From positions 2,525,116 through 2,589,115 of the forward strand of contig NC_051121.1 in assembly GCF_014839805.1 (NCBI RefSeq): a stretch of DNA of 64,000 nt, given 5' to 3'. Under the pieces are notes generated by a model. It did no database searches, was not told the DNA's origin, and saw only the letters and a program-made list of their open reading frames with translations. Position numbers and translations under genes: made by a program. Position 1 is the stretch's first letter. The number at the start of each line of letters is the position of its first letter. Source of the DNA: Manduca sexta. Its lineage: Eukaryota; Arthropoda; Insecta; Lepidoptera; Sphingidae. Shown here in pieces: positions 1 to 13,400 of the stretch.

Positions 1-3000
1 AACTAGTTTAGAAACAATTCGACAAGAAGATAAAAAAAGTTAAAATGAGGCCGCGCGAACAACTCTAGTAATATCATAATCCAGTTGCCGCGATTACTGG
101 CGTCCACATCATGCCGCCGCGCCGCGCTGTATCAACCGAGAGAAATTTTCATTCTAAAGCTTTCTATTTAATAATAGTTGCTGTGTAAAAGCGCAGCATG
201 CGAAATATTTTTAATGAAATTCTTTTACGTTTTACTCTATTCTAGGGTCTCGACATAGCAGGGGCAGGGTAGGGGAGGGCAGGGCCGATTTTAGCTGAGC
301 CCGATTAACAATTAGCTCGCAGCGTAATGCAAGCTAATTAGCTGTAATTCAACAGAGCTGTCGAGTCGTTCTGCGTTACAATCTGAAACGAGGGAATTTG
401 TCCCGAATAGTGTGTTTAGCGTATAAACTTCAGTAGTCTTTAACGCATACACGCATTCATTCATTCTACCGCTGTACATAATTAATTGCAAAAGTAAGAA
501 GGGACAATAACTTAGTTTTTATTTGGTTCCATCGGTAAAGATTTATCAAACTCGCTTCTTAAACTTAGTCTACTATGCTTTGGTGTTATATGTATTCATA
601 ATAAATTTATACCAAGACTTTTTATATTCGATAATATTTAAGATTCAAATGATTTTATGACACTTAATTAACAACGGAATATTATTGTTTTAAAGGGAAG
701 TAAATTTATAAACAATCTTTAAAAAATAAATATCTGGAGCGTGGAGACATGTATATTGTATGGCAAAAATGGCATTCGTAGAACACGCGCGTATCAAAGA
801 GGTTTCTTTTGCAGCTGTCACAAGTACTGTCGTTGTTCATGCGCAGCTACATCATCCATGCATCTATATAAAAATGAAAGCAAAAATATTCCCACAAGTA
901 CCAAGGCAGCATGAGCATAAAGGAGGTTCGTTAACGCTACACGCTTTACGGATTCTGTGCGTAGGTAATTAACGTTCCCAGGGATAACGGGGAAGCAGAA
1001 CCATGCGGAAGGTGAATCAAAACGTGATAAAAATAGAAAAGGTTTTGAAAGTTATTCAATGATGTTCGTGTTTTGTGCATTGCGAACAAGAGCGTGGCAT
1101 ATAATAATAATGCTAATTAAAACAGTCATTTACTTCAGAGTGAATTTATTTTACAAACACGAAATTGAATACTATAATTATGATACAAAATATGTAAATA
1201 TGTAAATAAAATATGTAAAGAACAAGCTATTAACAAGACACGCATAACAGCAAAAAGCTGAGGGAAATGTCATGTGTTTTTATGATACATTTCTTGTTTA
1301 ATTTCAACCCTTTTTAAAATGTACTCCGGTAAAACGAATCTACAAATTTAAATTCTGATATTCCAGTCTCCAAGAAATACTTACTCTTGGTATCTACTTT
1401 TTTTGGTATTCCAATTTTTTTATTATTTTACGATAAAATACAATTCACCATTGTAGTCATAAAATACACTCAAAATAAGACATATAAGTACTTAATTAAA
1501 ATTTTAAAATAAATTTTCTTAAGTGTTATGAATATTGTGAAATACATTTCTGTCCATTGTTATAAAATTTATTTTTTCAACCCTAGTAAGAAAGTGCAAA
1601 AGCACAAAAATATACACAATAGTCCTCCGAGGGACTAAAGTGTACCGAGATGTAATTATATTACATTCTTCAACGGTTAAGGAACAATCACGGCGAAATT
1701 ACAAGTTCAGAGGGAATTCTCGCAATTCACTCCGCTCGGAAATTTGTGGGGGAACATTTTATATTTTACTCGGAGCGTGTAAAGGAATTGTTACATTTTT
1801 ATTTAGCCGTGATTAAAACGTGGCGGCATGAGTTCGCGTGAATGTTTCTTTTTAATACGCACGTCGAGTGGAAACCAAAACAACCCTGCTACGCCGTGCC
1901 GCGAAAAATAATGCACAACGACCTCCTGTCGTTTAATGTTGTCCTGGTAGCGAGCGTGAACACGTGACGTGACCGCCAACACGTGGGGTTGTCATGCAGC
2001 AGTGTGTGAGTTTGCACCCTGCCCGCCTGTTGTGTTAGAAAGTTAGCGGGCAACGCCGCCAAGTCGTAACTTTTCGCACCTTGTGTTCATTAAATAATAA
2101 ACTTTCATTATTAGTCAGCCATGGACCGCTTCCTTTATGCAAAGTTGTTATAATTTTTAATTGGGGGGCTAAAGTATAACAATACTAATACTAACTAACA
2201 TATCGAAGATAATGATTTAGTAACTTAAATTAACGTTAATAATGATAATGTCACTAATACTAAAATATTATACAAAGTTTAAACCGGGTAAAAAACAAGC
2301 TTTTGAAAAGTAAAACTACTTTAGTCAAAGGATTTACGTTACACACAAACGAGATTAACAGCAACATAATATAAAAGATACTAAAGAAGAGATCACGGAG
2401 ACAACTTCATGTGCCGTAACTTTGTTCTACTTAAGTACAAACACCCTTCAAGGGACAATGAAGTTGCGCGAAAAACTTCACGCTCTTAACAAGTTAGTGC
2501 GAGAGTCGCGTCGACAGCGGCATGTCTCGGCATTAGCGTGTGCGTGCCTATGTGCGAACACGTTTTAGTTTAACTCTTGATTTCTAATGGTTGCTCATGA
2601 ACTCTATTTAATTTATGCAATCCTGGCACATGCAATATAATTTGGCGATATAAAATAAAAATAAATAATTATATTCAAAATAATTATTGTGTCACTCACT
2701 ACATACCAATTTTTAGAAAACAAAATTAAACGGATATGTATACCTATGTTATTCATTCCATTAAAATAATTCCTGAACTAAGAATTTTATATCAAAGGAA
2801 CAAATGTGAAAAAGAACAAAATCCAAGAAATTCTTTTATGAAAGGACGCTACGAACTGTTTCCCCAAATGAGTGCATATCATGTTTCGGCCAAATTAGCT
2901 CGAATATGTATGATGTTAATTAAGTTAATTTGCTGCGAAGATAAGTTCGTCGCAACTCATACATAAATTATATCTAACAAAAAGGAGGAAAACATAATGT

Positions 3001-4635
3001 CGCTTTATTTGCCACTACCTTTTTCCCAGACAATGAAACAGTTCCCTTTAGTTAGAAGGCACAAGGAGATATCTTCTAACGAACTCAGCTAAGTTTAGGT
3101 TACTCTTTATAACGCTTAAAGTGTAGTTTGGTTATTCTGACGATAGAAACGATTCAATGCAACTCTAATAATATTTATTCTAATAGCCTATGCCCGATTT
3201 CTTTTAAGCAACCTGATGAACTGGCTTGAAGTTCAGACGTATAAATAAACAAGACGCTGCCTAAACGTATGTTTGTCTTTGCAAACAATCTGATATGTAA
3301 CCTTACCGAAGAATTTGCAGTCTCGATCATAAAATGTAGTATACATAGGCCCTTAACATTCACACAAGCTTAAGTGAAACATGTAACAAGATGACTTGGA
3401 CATTCCGCTTCGGTGGCGCGTCGTCCATCATGAAGCACAGTATGCCCGTCTCTACCCTTACTGCACCCTGCGACGTGTTGCTTGCGGCCGCCCGTGATGT
3501 ATTACTTAATTAGAGCACCAGTGTCGCGAAAAAACAACATCCACATGATTGCTACTCGCCTGGTGAGCGCTGTCGAGATGCGACGGGGAAATGAAATTTT
3601 TAATATACAAATACTCTAAGGCCCGTAATTAAGTTCCCTTTAACATGGAAAAAATTATGCTCGTGGATCGTAATGTGCTTTTATCCACTTTATATTTTTT
3701 AAATCCACATAATATATCCATAAATTTCTACATAAAAGTGTAGACAACATGAACACACACTTTTATATTTTTTACTAAAATATTTTGAATAAGTAACGCT
3801 GCAAATAATTCTTCGCGCTGGCCCGTTCACTTCACTGAGTAATTTGTTTTCGATAAACATCAAAAGGGAACAAAAGAAAAACAAGTCTCAACACAAAGAA
3901 ATGGGTGACTTTTTGTTGACATTTCGTTTGGGAGAGTCTAAAATGATATTGAAGAATGTAGCGGGGATAGATTAATTTTGACTTTTGAAAATGTTGTAGG
4001 TGGGGGTGTCTTTATTAAAGTCAATTTATTTAATCGGCGGAAATATATATATTGCAAAACAAAAGTCAGTCGCCATATTTATTAGATCTCATAGACCCCT
4101 TTTCCATGCTTCGTTAGAAAATAAATAATGCTAAGGATGCAATTGCAAACGCGGAAATATTGTTGTTACTGCTTCAATTTTATCTTGACGACCTGCTTAA
4201 GAATTTAATTTTCATATATTTTTTCTTAGTGTTCATAATATAAATGTGTGCAAACAAAAAATGCTCCCAAGCATTGCGTTGAATTAGTGTTAAACAAAAT
4301 ATTACGTAGAGGAGTATTCTAAAGATTTTCTATCAGGTGTTTGTCCATAATTGCGTCTGTAGATTCTTGGTCACCATAAAAAGCGACTACTCAGAATTTA
4401 TTTTACTAAATGAGAAAATGAACTCGAATTCTTTTTTTAATCACTGCACAATTTCATTGGATACAAACGTAGCAAAGCGTAATCCGCTGGCTACTGCATG
4501 GGCTCCAAAAACAGCTTATCCAAATTTATGTGATTCCGATACCCTATAGTCTATTACACGGATTCCGAAGGCAATTACACAAATACCCCGGATTATGTAT
4601 GCAACGAGCTTCGTGCGTTAGTTAATAAAAACAAT
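1..4635. other. Intronic/intergenic DNA, no gene seen
   Basis: AT-rich sequence with many stops in all frames. The short open frames (60-85 codons) have no recognisable motifs and no convincing splice context. If the neurobeachin exon at 7176-7280 is real, this lies in the intron 3' of it. I looked here for the next neurobeachin exon and did not find it. Confidence 0.6.
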
Positions 4636-4700
4636 GTTTCCGCCCGGGTTCGAACCGGGGACCTTGTGCGTGTTAAGCACACGTGGAATCGCCGACCAGT
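4636..4700 (-). pseudogene. tRNA-Val(AAC)-like pseudogene
   Basis: On the minus strand the 3' half reads as a tRNA-Val: an anticodon arm GTGTG-CTTAACA-CGCAC with anticodon AAC, a perfect 5-bp T arm (CCCGG-TTCGAAC-CCGGG, also a Pol III B box), and a 3' acceptor strand CGGAAAC followed within a few bases by a T5 run that could terminate Pol III. The 5' half is degenerate: no GTTTCCG to pair with the acceptor strand, and the D arm and A box are only loosely matched. It is therefore more likely a damaged tRNA gene or tRNA-derived fragment than a working tRNA. No SINE body is attached that I can see. Confidence 0.7.
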
Positions 4701-7175
4701 TTCTACCTATTAAGTAGGTCATCCTCAGGTGCGAGTGTTAAGAGGACGTCGCGTCGCGGAGACCTCTCGATCACTGATCTGTGTTGTTTTCGACTAATTT
4801 CACTGTATTTATTACCGTAATTAGAATTATATTAATTAGTTCGATTAATTTATGTTACAAAGTACATATTGCTTATGAACTTGCTTTATTAGTTATAGTT
4901 GTAAAGGTCTTAAAGTCCCAGTTTATTTTAGCCTCTTTTTTGTAGTCAGTAAAAAAAACAGATATTTCTTGAAAATTTGCAAAATTGCATGTAACCGTTT
5001 AACCCTACTCATAAATTTGCAAAAGGTACCAGGCGAACATGGGTGCCGAGGAGATTGAAGCTCGTTAGGACGCGCCAAGGGACGATGACTCGCCGCACAT
5101 CGCATACCCTTCGCGCAGCCTCCCGGGATCTCTCTTACTATTCTTTTATATTGGAACTTTGAAAGAGAAGAAATTTTCATTCAAAAGAAACGTTACTGAA
5201 AAATATTTATATTAAAAACATTGTTTCTCTAATGAAATCTATTTATATCACAAAGAAGATCTTCAACAACGTCGACCTATCTCAACAAGTAAATTTCGAA
5301 TGAATAGAAAAAAACGAATACTAAACAGTCTGTCTCATTATTTTTTTATGGAATTTTAATTTCTTTGTATTACTAAAAAATACTAACAAAAAATTATGTT
5401 TTGATTATTAGTTTTTGAATTAGACGACATATATATATTTTATTTTTATTTAAAGCAATATTTAAGTGTAACAATTTTAAATTTCCGAATTACATAACAA
5501 AATGTTCGCATATTGTTATTACACAAATGTGAAAATTAATTTAATGAATTCAATTAGTCCGCTATGGCCCAAATGTTTAACAAAACACATTAACTACAAA
5601 ATATGCACAATGTAACAGGAAACCATTGTAATCAATGCCGCAGCACGCCGGGTGACTGCGGTGACAATATTTTCATTATTATGTGCTGGTTTTGAATCAA
5701 AGTAATAAAATTTGTAATGAAGCTTCCCAAAAATATACTTATGTTTGATGTTAATTTTACGTAAATAATGTCTATGAGAGTTTAATCGCTTTTTAAAAGG
5801 AAGTTGTGTTCTAAGCTCGATTCCATCTAAGATTCAGAATAAAATTTATGTATCAAATTAATAGTTTCGTTCTAAACATTTACTTTCTAACCGAGACGAA
5901 GAGAGAGAAACATAATACCCGCTTTTGTCTCTTTTCAATATATATACAGCAGAGACTTGTTTATTTTATCGATAAACATTTCTTCAATCTTCAAAGTAAA
6001 CCCTATGTTGTAAGAAAAATAATAATAGTATAGCCAAAATAAAACCTTTTGGACAAACAGTGAAAGAGTTAATAATGATCTACTTTGCTACCAGGAGAAC
6101 ATACAATAAAAGGAGGTGAAATCTTAAACCGTTTCTAAGGACACCACACTCGCGACGAAGGCGTGGTCAAATGGGCCATAAAAGAGCCAATGGCAGCTTT
6201 GTTGAGAAAAAAAAGTACAAAGAATACTACACGTTTGTAGAGAACGTACGAAGGGCTCAAATAAAACAAAGCAAAAAAGGTACGCTCAAAAGAAACACAA
6301 AATATAAATGCAACATGGCGGTCTTTACAATTTTTTATAAGTTGAAATAATATAAAACACTAAACGAAACTACGTTATTCGCGTGGTACTATTCACAACT
6401 AAAGTCACAATGGAACAATTTGCATTTACTTTTTGTTCGTCCAGTGTTACCGTACATTGACGAGTAGCTGAACAAAGCTTATCACAGTCTTTCTTTTCCT
6501 AAAATCTACCGCCAGTGCAGATATAGAAGAATGGTTTTAGTTAACCTATTACAAAATCAACAGCTCTGTAGAAAGTTACTGCTGATAACACATATTTATT
6601 TTTTATAGGTTTATAGCATAGTTATTTTCCATGTCTATAACCCGTTCTATTACGCGACCTATCTTTTATTTATAATGTAGGAAATCGACATAACACTCGC
6701 AGTATATGCACAAACACGGACGCGATCGGCTCTGAACAGGCGCAGTAGTTAATATGAGAGACTAATTTATCCAGTAGAGAAACTGCACAAACAATTCATT
6801 CACAAAATTTCGTTACTCTGTTACGAAATGAACGATATTTAAATACCAACAGCTATTTAATAAACAACTGCATGATGACCTACATTCTCCGGTAAAGAAA
6901 ATTTAGACAATTTCAGGGACTTGCCGAGCTCCAGTGGTGCCATCAAGCGCGTGCCAACATCGATCCTGGTTTATAAGAGCACTGTTGGATTTGGCAGCAC
7001 CGGCAAATGTTCTTGTTGCAGTTGGGTAAAAAATAAACTAACTATCTTAGGTATGACTTAGAACCAGAAGACGATACGTGTATGTAGAGAACGACATATG
7101 CGGCAACAAATCTTTCAAAATCTCCAACCATCAGTTAGGAGGAAGGTAGCATGAAATATATCAACGTGGACCCAC
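4701..7175. other. Intronic DNA, no gene seen
   Basis: AT-rich, with no recognisable coding or repeat structure. It directly follows (in transcript sense) the splice donor of the neurobeachin exon, so it should be the start of that downstream intron. Confidence 0.5.
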
Positions 7176-7280
7176 CTGCAAGCTGGGCGGGCAATGATCC
7201 AGCAGTTCCAGCATGTGTTGTATGTTCTGCGCATCTTGGATCACAAAGTTCAATTCCATATCAAACTCGCCGCCCACCAA
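7176..7280 (-). CDS. rg: Neurobeachin (rugose) internal exon, N-terminal region
   Basis: A 105-nt phase-0 exon encoding 35 residues, including [18 protein letters not shown] and, later, [13 protein letters not shown]. In minus-strand sense it is preceded by a pyrimidine-containing acceptor ending ...TTGTTCACAG and followed by the donor GTGGGT. The residues match, by my recognition, the conserved segment about 100 residues into neurobeachin, just before the part that continues with an AE(I/V)W motif. Neurobeachin is a very large BEACH/WD40 protein with an armadillo-like N-terminus, active in membrane trafficking and synapse function; insects have one gene (rugose, AKAP550) for the vertebrate NBEA/LRBA pair. 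No PH, BEACH or WD40 sequence is in the window. The flanking introns must be large (over 7.1 kb on the 3' side). Low codon degeneracy and a clean frame contrast sharply with the surrounding sequence. Main doubt: identified from memory of the family, not by search. Confidence 0.85.
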
Positions 7281-10200
7281 CTGTGAACAAGCAAAACATA
7301 TATTAATTATAAATAAATTACCAACATAAATATAAATACTTTTTTCAATCTAAATTCACAATAACAAACAGCGCTACGTTCATTCTTTGTAAAACGAATA
7401 GAATTTTAAAACACCATTCCTTTGAAAAATGTAAAAGTACAAAAGGATTTGTTGTTCGGTATAAAGTAATATTCCACTGATCTCTATTATACAACTTCGT
7501 CAAAGAAAAATATCAAATACTATCTTCAAACGGATTTTTATTTATTCATGTGTAGCCAGCAGTCGCGTCGGTACTATCAAACGATCTATCAAAATCCTTT
7601 CTCCTCTGCAAACATGGCGTCCTGTCAAAGGATAGTTTCTAACCTCATCCCATATTATCCGACGTGTTTGAACCCCTGTCGCCCTGGTGCATCTGGTATC
7701 AATATCACAACATTTTACGTTTTTTGATTCTCGTGAGATTATTTTTTGTCTTGGCCACTTACTTACACCCAAGAATAAGATAATAATATTTCTAAGGCAC
7801 ACATATAATTATACCGTCTGGTTGGTTACAAATGGTTAACGGTTACGGCCGATCCGTCCTCCTCTATTGCTGGAACGTTTCGTGACCGAATGAAATATTG
7901 GCTGTATGTTGAAAAGCCGAGGGGACAATGGGGTGTTGTCCCCGTCGTGTTCGACGGACATTCAATTTGCGCGATCGGTCAATCTCTGTACAGACGTTGC
8001 GCGCCTGGTCCCTGGGTCTATTGTGTCCATCACAATGGCGTCACCGGGGACATGAATGAAAAATAGCTAAAAACTAACAAGTTTAGCTTTTGTGGCATTT
8101 CGGCGGGCCTTGTCAACTTGAACGACGAGGGTTGTACAATAATTAGGTAAGTAATTTATGCTAATTAATTTGACATTAAATCTCATCATAAAAAAAGCAC
8201 GTAGCATACTTGCAGTCTTATCGCTTTTATATTGTTGTAAGTCAAGAAAATTTTGTTGATAGAATAATCGACGTAGAACGATAGTTGAAAATTAAATGTA
8301 TCTGTATTATGTATATTTTTTTAATTAAATGTATATAATATTATGTATATGTATTGCCTTATGTACACAAAACAATATAAATAGATGCAATTTGTAATTA
8401 AGATTCCTTGCACTCCTCTGAGATTATGATAAATTGACAAACCAATATCTTACTAACATCATCCAAGGGGTACAGACTGACTGGCATTTTCCAAATTTTT
8501 TTAGGTAGAAAAAATACCTTTTGCTATTTGTAAAGATTACAATATCTACTTGTATCTCCAAATACAAAATTGAATAAAAGAAATGGGAGCCTACTGCCCC
8601 ATATTTACCCCGTATCTACCTATCTCCGTTTTTATAACGCCATCGCTTTCTAACATTACCCCATGCGTTACGGAACAATGGCGTTTCTACCCCTATGGTG
8701 TTCGTGTACTAGGAAAACATAACAATAGAGAAGCTAATTCGAATTGCGGAGTTCGCTGCTAATGGCGTTGTTACCTTTAAGCGCAATGAATATGGAAAGT
8801 TGATTGACATTCTTTTATTCCATAAAACATATCAATATGCTAGAATCAAAATTCTTAATTTGAATCTCAACCACTGGTGACTTAGACCTGAAGTCTCGCC
8901 GTCTGAGGGTAAATATTTTTTTTTATTTTTATATGCATTGATGTTTTGTAAATACGTAGGTATATTTAAAAAATAAAACTTTCGATATAAAGATATTGAC
9001 TGTCATAATTTGCAGCGGTTTACTAATAAGAAATAATATTAAAAAAGTAATAAAACATATAAACATTCTTTACCACTACCAATTTTGACTTGTAATAAAT
9101 ATTTCTTCGACACTGAAAATTTATTTTGCGCCTTTCACAACATAAAACTATTTTAAATATCTCTAAAGTATCAAAGAACCCTAACAAATTCTAACAATTA
9201 ATACCTAACTTGGTAAGCAACTTGTCAATAATTTTATTACCAACCCTTTTCACAGGGGAAGGAAAGTCCCTTTATAATCTCCGATATTACTAGGGCGGCA
9301 TTAATTCGCAGATGGCGTAACGTACCCCGTTCCGATTATTTATTACAGATAACAAACATTGATCACTGACTAGAAATTAAAATTTGTTCATGCATGTACG
9401 TTTAAGTTGTTTAATTTGTTTTTTGGGGTAACAAGGGTCTTTTGTACCCGCATCAGACGATTGGGGTAGAGACATCGGTACGATGTACACGTTATCTGAT
9501 TATGGTGCTAATCAGATAGATAATGGTGGTAAAAGTGCGGATTAGAATGTAAAAATAATGTACATTTTAACCAGGCCTTGCTTGACGTCTCGTCTCGTTG
9601 TCTTTCGGTAGCAGATTTTATATATAACTATAGATATAGCAGAATATTATTGTACATCAATTTGTTCGCGCGCCGCGTAAGTAAAAATTGCCGAACGCAA
9701 TTCAATTCCGATTTCACTATTAAGTAAAACAAAGCCTCGATAAATAAAATATTATATAATAAATATCGGTATATTATAAGAGAATAATGTCGGGACAGAG
9801 ATGAAACAACTAGGACACCAGGAACAGATTATAAATATAAAATACATACATGAAAGGAAACCATTCAGACTGGCTTCAGTCACAAACACAGTTCATATTA
9901 AAATTCAACAGATGAATATCAGCATTTAAATTAAAAATAACAGTTTCCTGAAATGAAAACATACATACGAGACTCAACTACCACTGAAATTGGGGTTGTT
10001 TTAAATTTAAATTATTAAAAAACAGCGCGAGATTTTAATGATGCCAAGCGAAACCACGAGCCAAATTAACTTAATAAAATATAAAAATAAACCATAGTTT
10101 TGTTGTCTTTTTACATTAATTAAACTCGGCTCTTTGTACCAGAGCTGCAGAGTAACGACGGTATGCAAGCATGAATGTCAACGAGCCATGGGTAATTCCC

Positions 10201-10378
10201 AGAGATTGCCTTATGGTCAAAGTTATTAATTACTAGAAGTGTTACGTGCGACATATACTGTAACTTGTTGTTAATTTTGTTAGGTAAACTGTACTAATTC
10301 GAAATTAAAATATTTTAAAGAAGAAGAAGAAATAAATTTATTTTCCAAAAAGTTATACATCTTATACCAATTAGCAAC
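7281..10378. other. Intronic DNA, no gene seen
   Basis: Mostly AT-rich. The phrase 'actaggaaaacataac' near 8709 recurs in variant form near 17455 and 38301, suggesting an old dispersed repeat whose limits I cannot define. No coding exon was found. Confidence 0.5.
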
Positions 10379-10415
10379 GATGTCCACACTAGGCTATGCC
10401 TGTATCGTGGACATC
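10379..10415. repeat. 37-nt inverted repeat (stem-loop)
   Basis: GATGTCCAC at 10379-10387 is exactly reversed as GTGGACATC at 10407-10415, with a nested AGGC/GCCT pair inside the loop. It lies within an A-rich tract (10321-10560) that resembles the 3' tail of an old retrotransposed repeat. Function is unknown. Confidence 0.6.
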
Positions 10416-13400
10416 AAAAACAAAGTTTAATAGGACAAACAATATACCATCTAAATTGTAGAACATAAATTTGAATAAAATTATAAAGGAAAACAAAAAC
10501 AATAAAAATTCTAACACAAATAAATAAATTATACAGAAATTTTAAACAAAAACACAATTGAAAAATTTATAGTGGACGACTTCAAACATACGCAATAAAA
10601 TAGTCATTTCATCGCATTTAGAAAACGGTATCAAAGTTTTGATAAGTTTTCCAAAACGAAATACGTGCCCCATTTACAGAAGACGACAAATAAAAGTGGA
10701 AAATTTTATCGCAAATCTCGAGTTACGTACGAGTTCTCGTTACGCAAAACAATGAAAACTTCGTATAAATCGTACTCGCTCGCACATCCTGTTGCAATAC
10801 GTCTCCTAAATCCAAACAAAACAAAATCAAGCGCAATCTGGGAGTACTAATCAAGCTCGCAAAAAGTTGCAGCACTCGACGATGCCAAGAAATCCCCCAA
10901 TTTATTTACTGAACTCCCAAATAAGTTTCAATAAATGGCCGCTCTCCCGGCGGATTAATGTAGAGATAACAACTCGATTTAACAAAATTTCCGAGTTGCA
11001 AGCGCTTTTTGGGGAAGTTTTGTAAGTGTCCCACTTGGCCCGCCCGACCGTGTTCGAAATTACGATATTAGCCCAAATTGAACGTGTTCTCGACGAGGCC
11101 CTGTTTTGGTAAAAAAAAAAACTCGTCAGAAATGTGCAGAGAAAAGTAATATTCGTATAAACACGAGCGAGTTTCCTGAAAAATAGTTGCAAAATATTTT
11201 TCGATGTTCCGAACCGAATTTCAATAACGCGAGTGAGTCCTTTGCAGATGCTCGTGTAAAGGCTCACAATATGAAAATGTATAGAAATTTCAATCAATAG
11301 GAAACATAAAGAGCAGTTATTTATTGATACTTTTTAATCTAAAATGCGTAGTGTACAGAAAGATATTGTAGTTAATATTGTTTACCACAGACTAACTTCT
11401 GGTGTATCAGTGATGAAGGCAGTGCAGTACCCTGACACCATTTGTCCTGTTTTTTATTATTTTGCTGCTTATTGTGGTCAGGCATGGCGCTAACCCTCAA
11501 GCCAACAACCTGCTGATCTCAAAATTTAATAATATAAACACGTTTAATTATAACAAACATTACAAAACTTATGAACAACGCACGTAAATGTAACGCGCGC
11601 CACTAAAATCTCGTTACGGCCGGCGTGCGACGGACGCGCCGGTGCTGCCGGCTCCGGCGCCTCCGGTACCGGTGTCGCCGGTAATTCAATTGCCCGCCCG
11701 CCGGTTATTATTGCCGGTGATCCTGCTTCCTGTAGATCCAGTTACGTCCATAATGATAACGTGGCCACTGACCGGCGTCACTTCATTTGTCTGGGCGGAT
11801 TTTAGGCGCACCTTTTCTCTTACGACTATTATTTAACAAATATGGGTTTACATGACTTTACCTACTTTAAAGTTATCGTTTGTTCTTTGTAAAGATTATG
11901 GGGAGTGAATTAGAAATATTTATATTTTTCGGCTTTATAACCATTTATGGTTAACCTTTATTGAAGTATACTAACACTACGTCTTGGACAGTAATGGCTT
12001 TATTATAAACGCTAATTTGTATATTTTACTTGCATACAGTAATGTATACCAAATACTAGATCTATCGAAGTATAACACAAGCCCAGTTAATCTAAACAAT
12101 TCCACTAACAGAACCGTTCACAGAACCATTGCGGCTAATGCACAATGCCGCAAATGCACGTCACATTAACTATTGGCTAACTGGTTAGTGTTTACCCGAA
12201 GCCAATATTTTGGCACAATAATGCGATATTGGTGCGACAGTCAACAGACGGGCCGACTCATAACCGATATGGCCGACAATGAAATTTACTTCACTGAAAC
12301 CGCATCCGCGTAACGGGAGATCATAAAATCATAGCAGGTAAGCGAGTTGTAATTACGCGGAGTGGACCCGGGCATCCGGCACCCACCGCCCGCCTGGGAA
12401 ATAATCCGGATATCCGTATTAAAATGCGACGACAGCACGCATCGCTACCACTGGGTGAAAGTTTTATTTATGCTTCGTTGGTTTCCCCCCTATTTTGCAG
12501 AGAGAAAAGTTAACGTTTTTTTTTTCACGAGAGGAAAACTAGTTTCATCGGGGAAGCGGTGGCGCGACGAAATAAAACGAAAAATATTTAGGCGTCATTA
12601 AACGCCGTTTGAACGTAAAAAGAATATCTTCGCGGCGCGGTAAACAATGGCCGTTTAGAGTGAAAAAATCCGAAGCTCCGAAATGGATATGGTTAGGAAA
12701 TTTTGCGGAGTTCGAAAAAGGCGTGCACTCGGGGAGACATAGTGGCGGATAAATCACATATAATGTCGCGGTGATAACCAGATGATAGTGCAGTTCATGT
12801 TGTTTAGACTTTGTTTAATTTCGTATCACGTTAATAGTGATCATAATCTTTCATACGATGCCGGGGGAATCGCCATTAGTGTTCAATAAAACATGGCAAA
12901 AGAACATTACAACGAAAATTAATCTGCATCGAACACATGCATTTTTATTCGGATTCGCGGATGCGCTGCTAGGTAAATACCATCCTTTTGACGGAGGAGT
13001 TTTGTCCCTTAATCTCATCACGCTGGTGCAATGCAGATTCGTAGAGCGCCATAGCATACCGTTCCTGCTATGAGGCACTGAGGCAAATTTAACAAAACCC
13101 AAGATTTGTAAAATGTTCTTGAGAACTACACTACAGCAAATCAAAAGTCAAGAGTTTTAATGCCATCCTACGTGACCGAGGGACTGTTTAACTACAAACA
13201 ACGCAGCATTCCTTATCAATGCTTTCAACGAGTCTCAATTACGAGAAATTCCGGTGTCGACCGGTCGCGGCACGATTTATCCCGGACCTGTCCTCCGGGA
13301 TTTCGCAGAGAGGGCTTCTTAACTGATTACAATTGTTAGAGAATGTGAAATCATCCTTTATAATACAAATGGGAATTTAAGATTTATACTTGCAATTCGA

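Noticed and set aside
10902..11297. 131-codon minus-strand open frame
   Set aside because: Begins with TTG, no recognisable motif, composition like surrounding DNA; length is within what chance gives in 64 kb.
11642..11836. Proline/valine-rich plus-strand frame in a CpG-rich block
   Set aside because: Starts with GTG, made of repeated 'ccggt' words, no splice signals or family match; kept only as a CpG-rich block.
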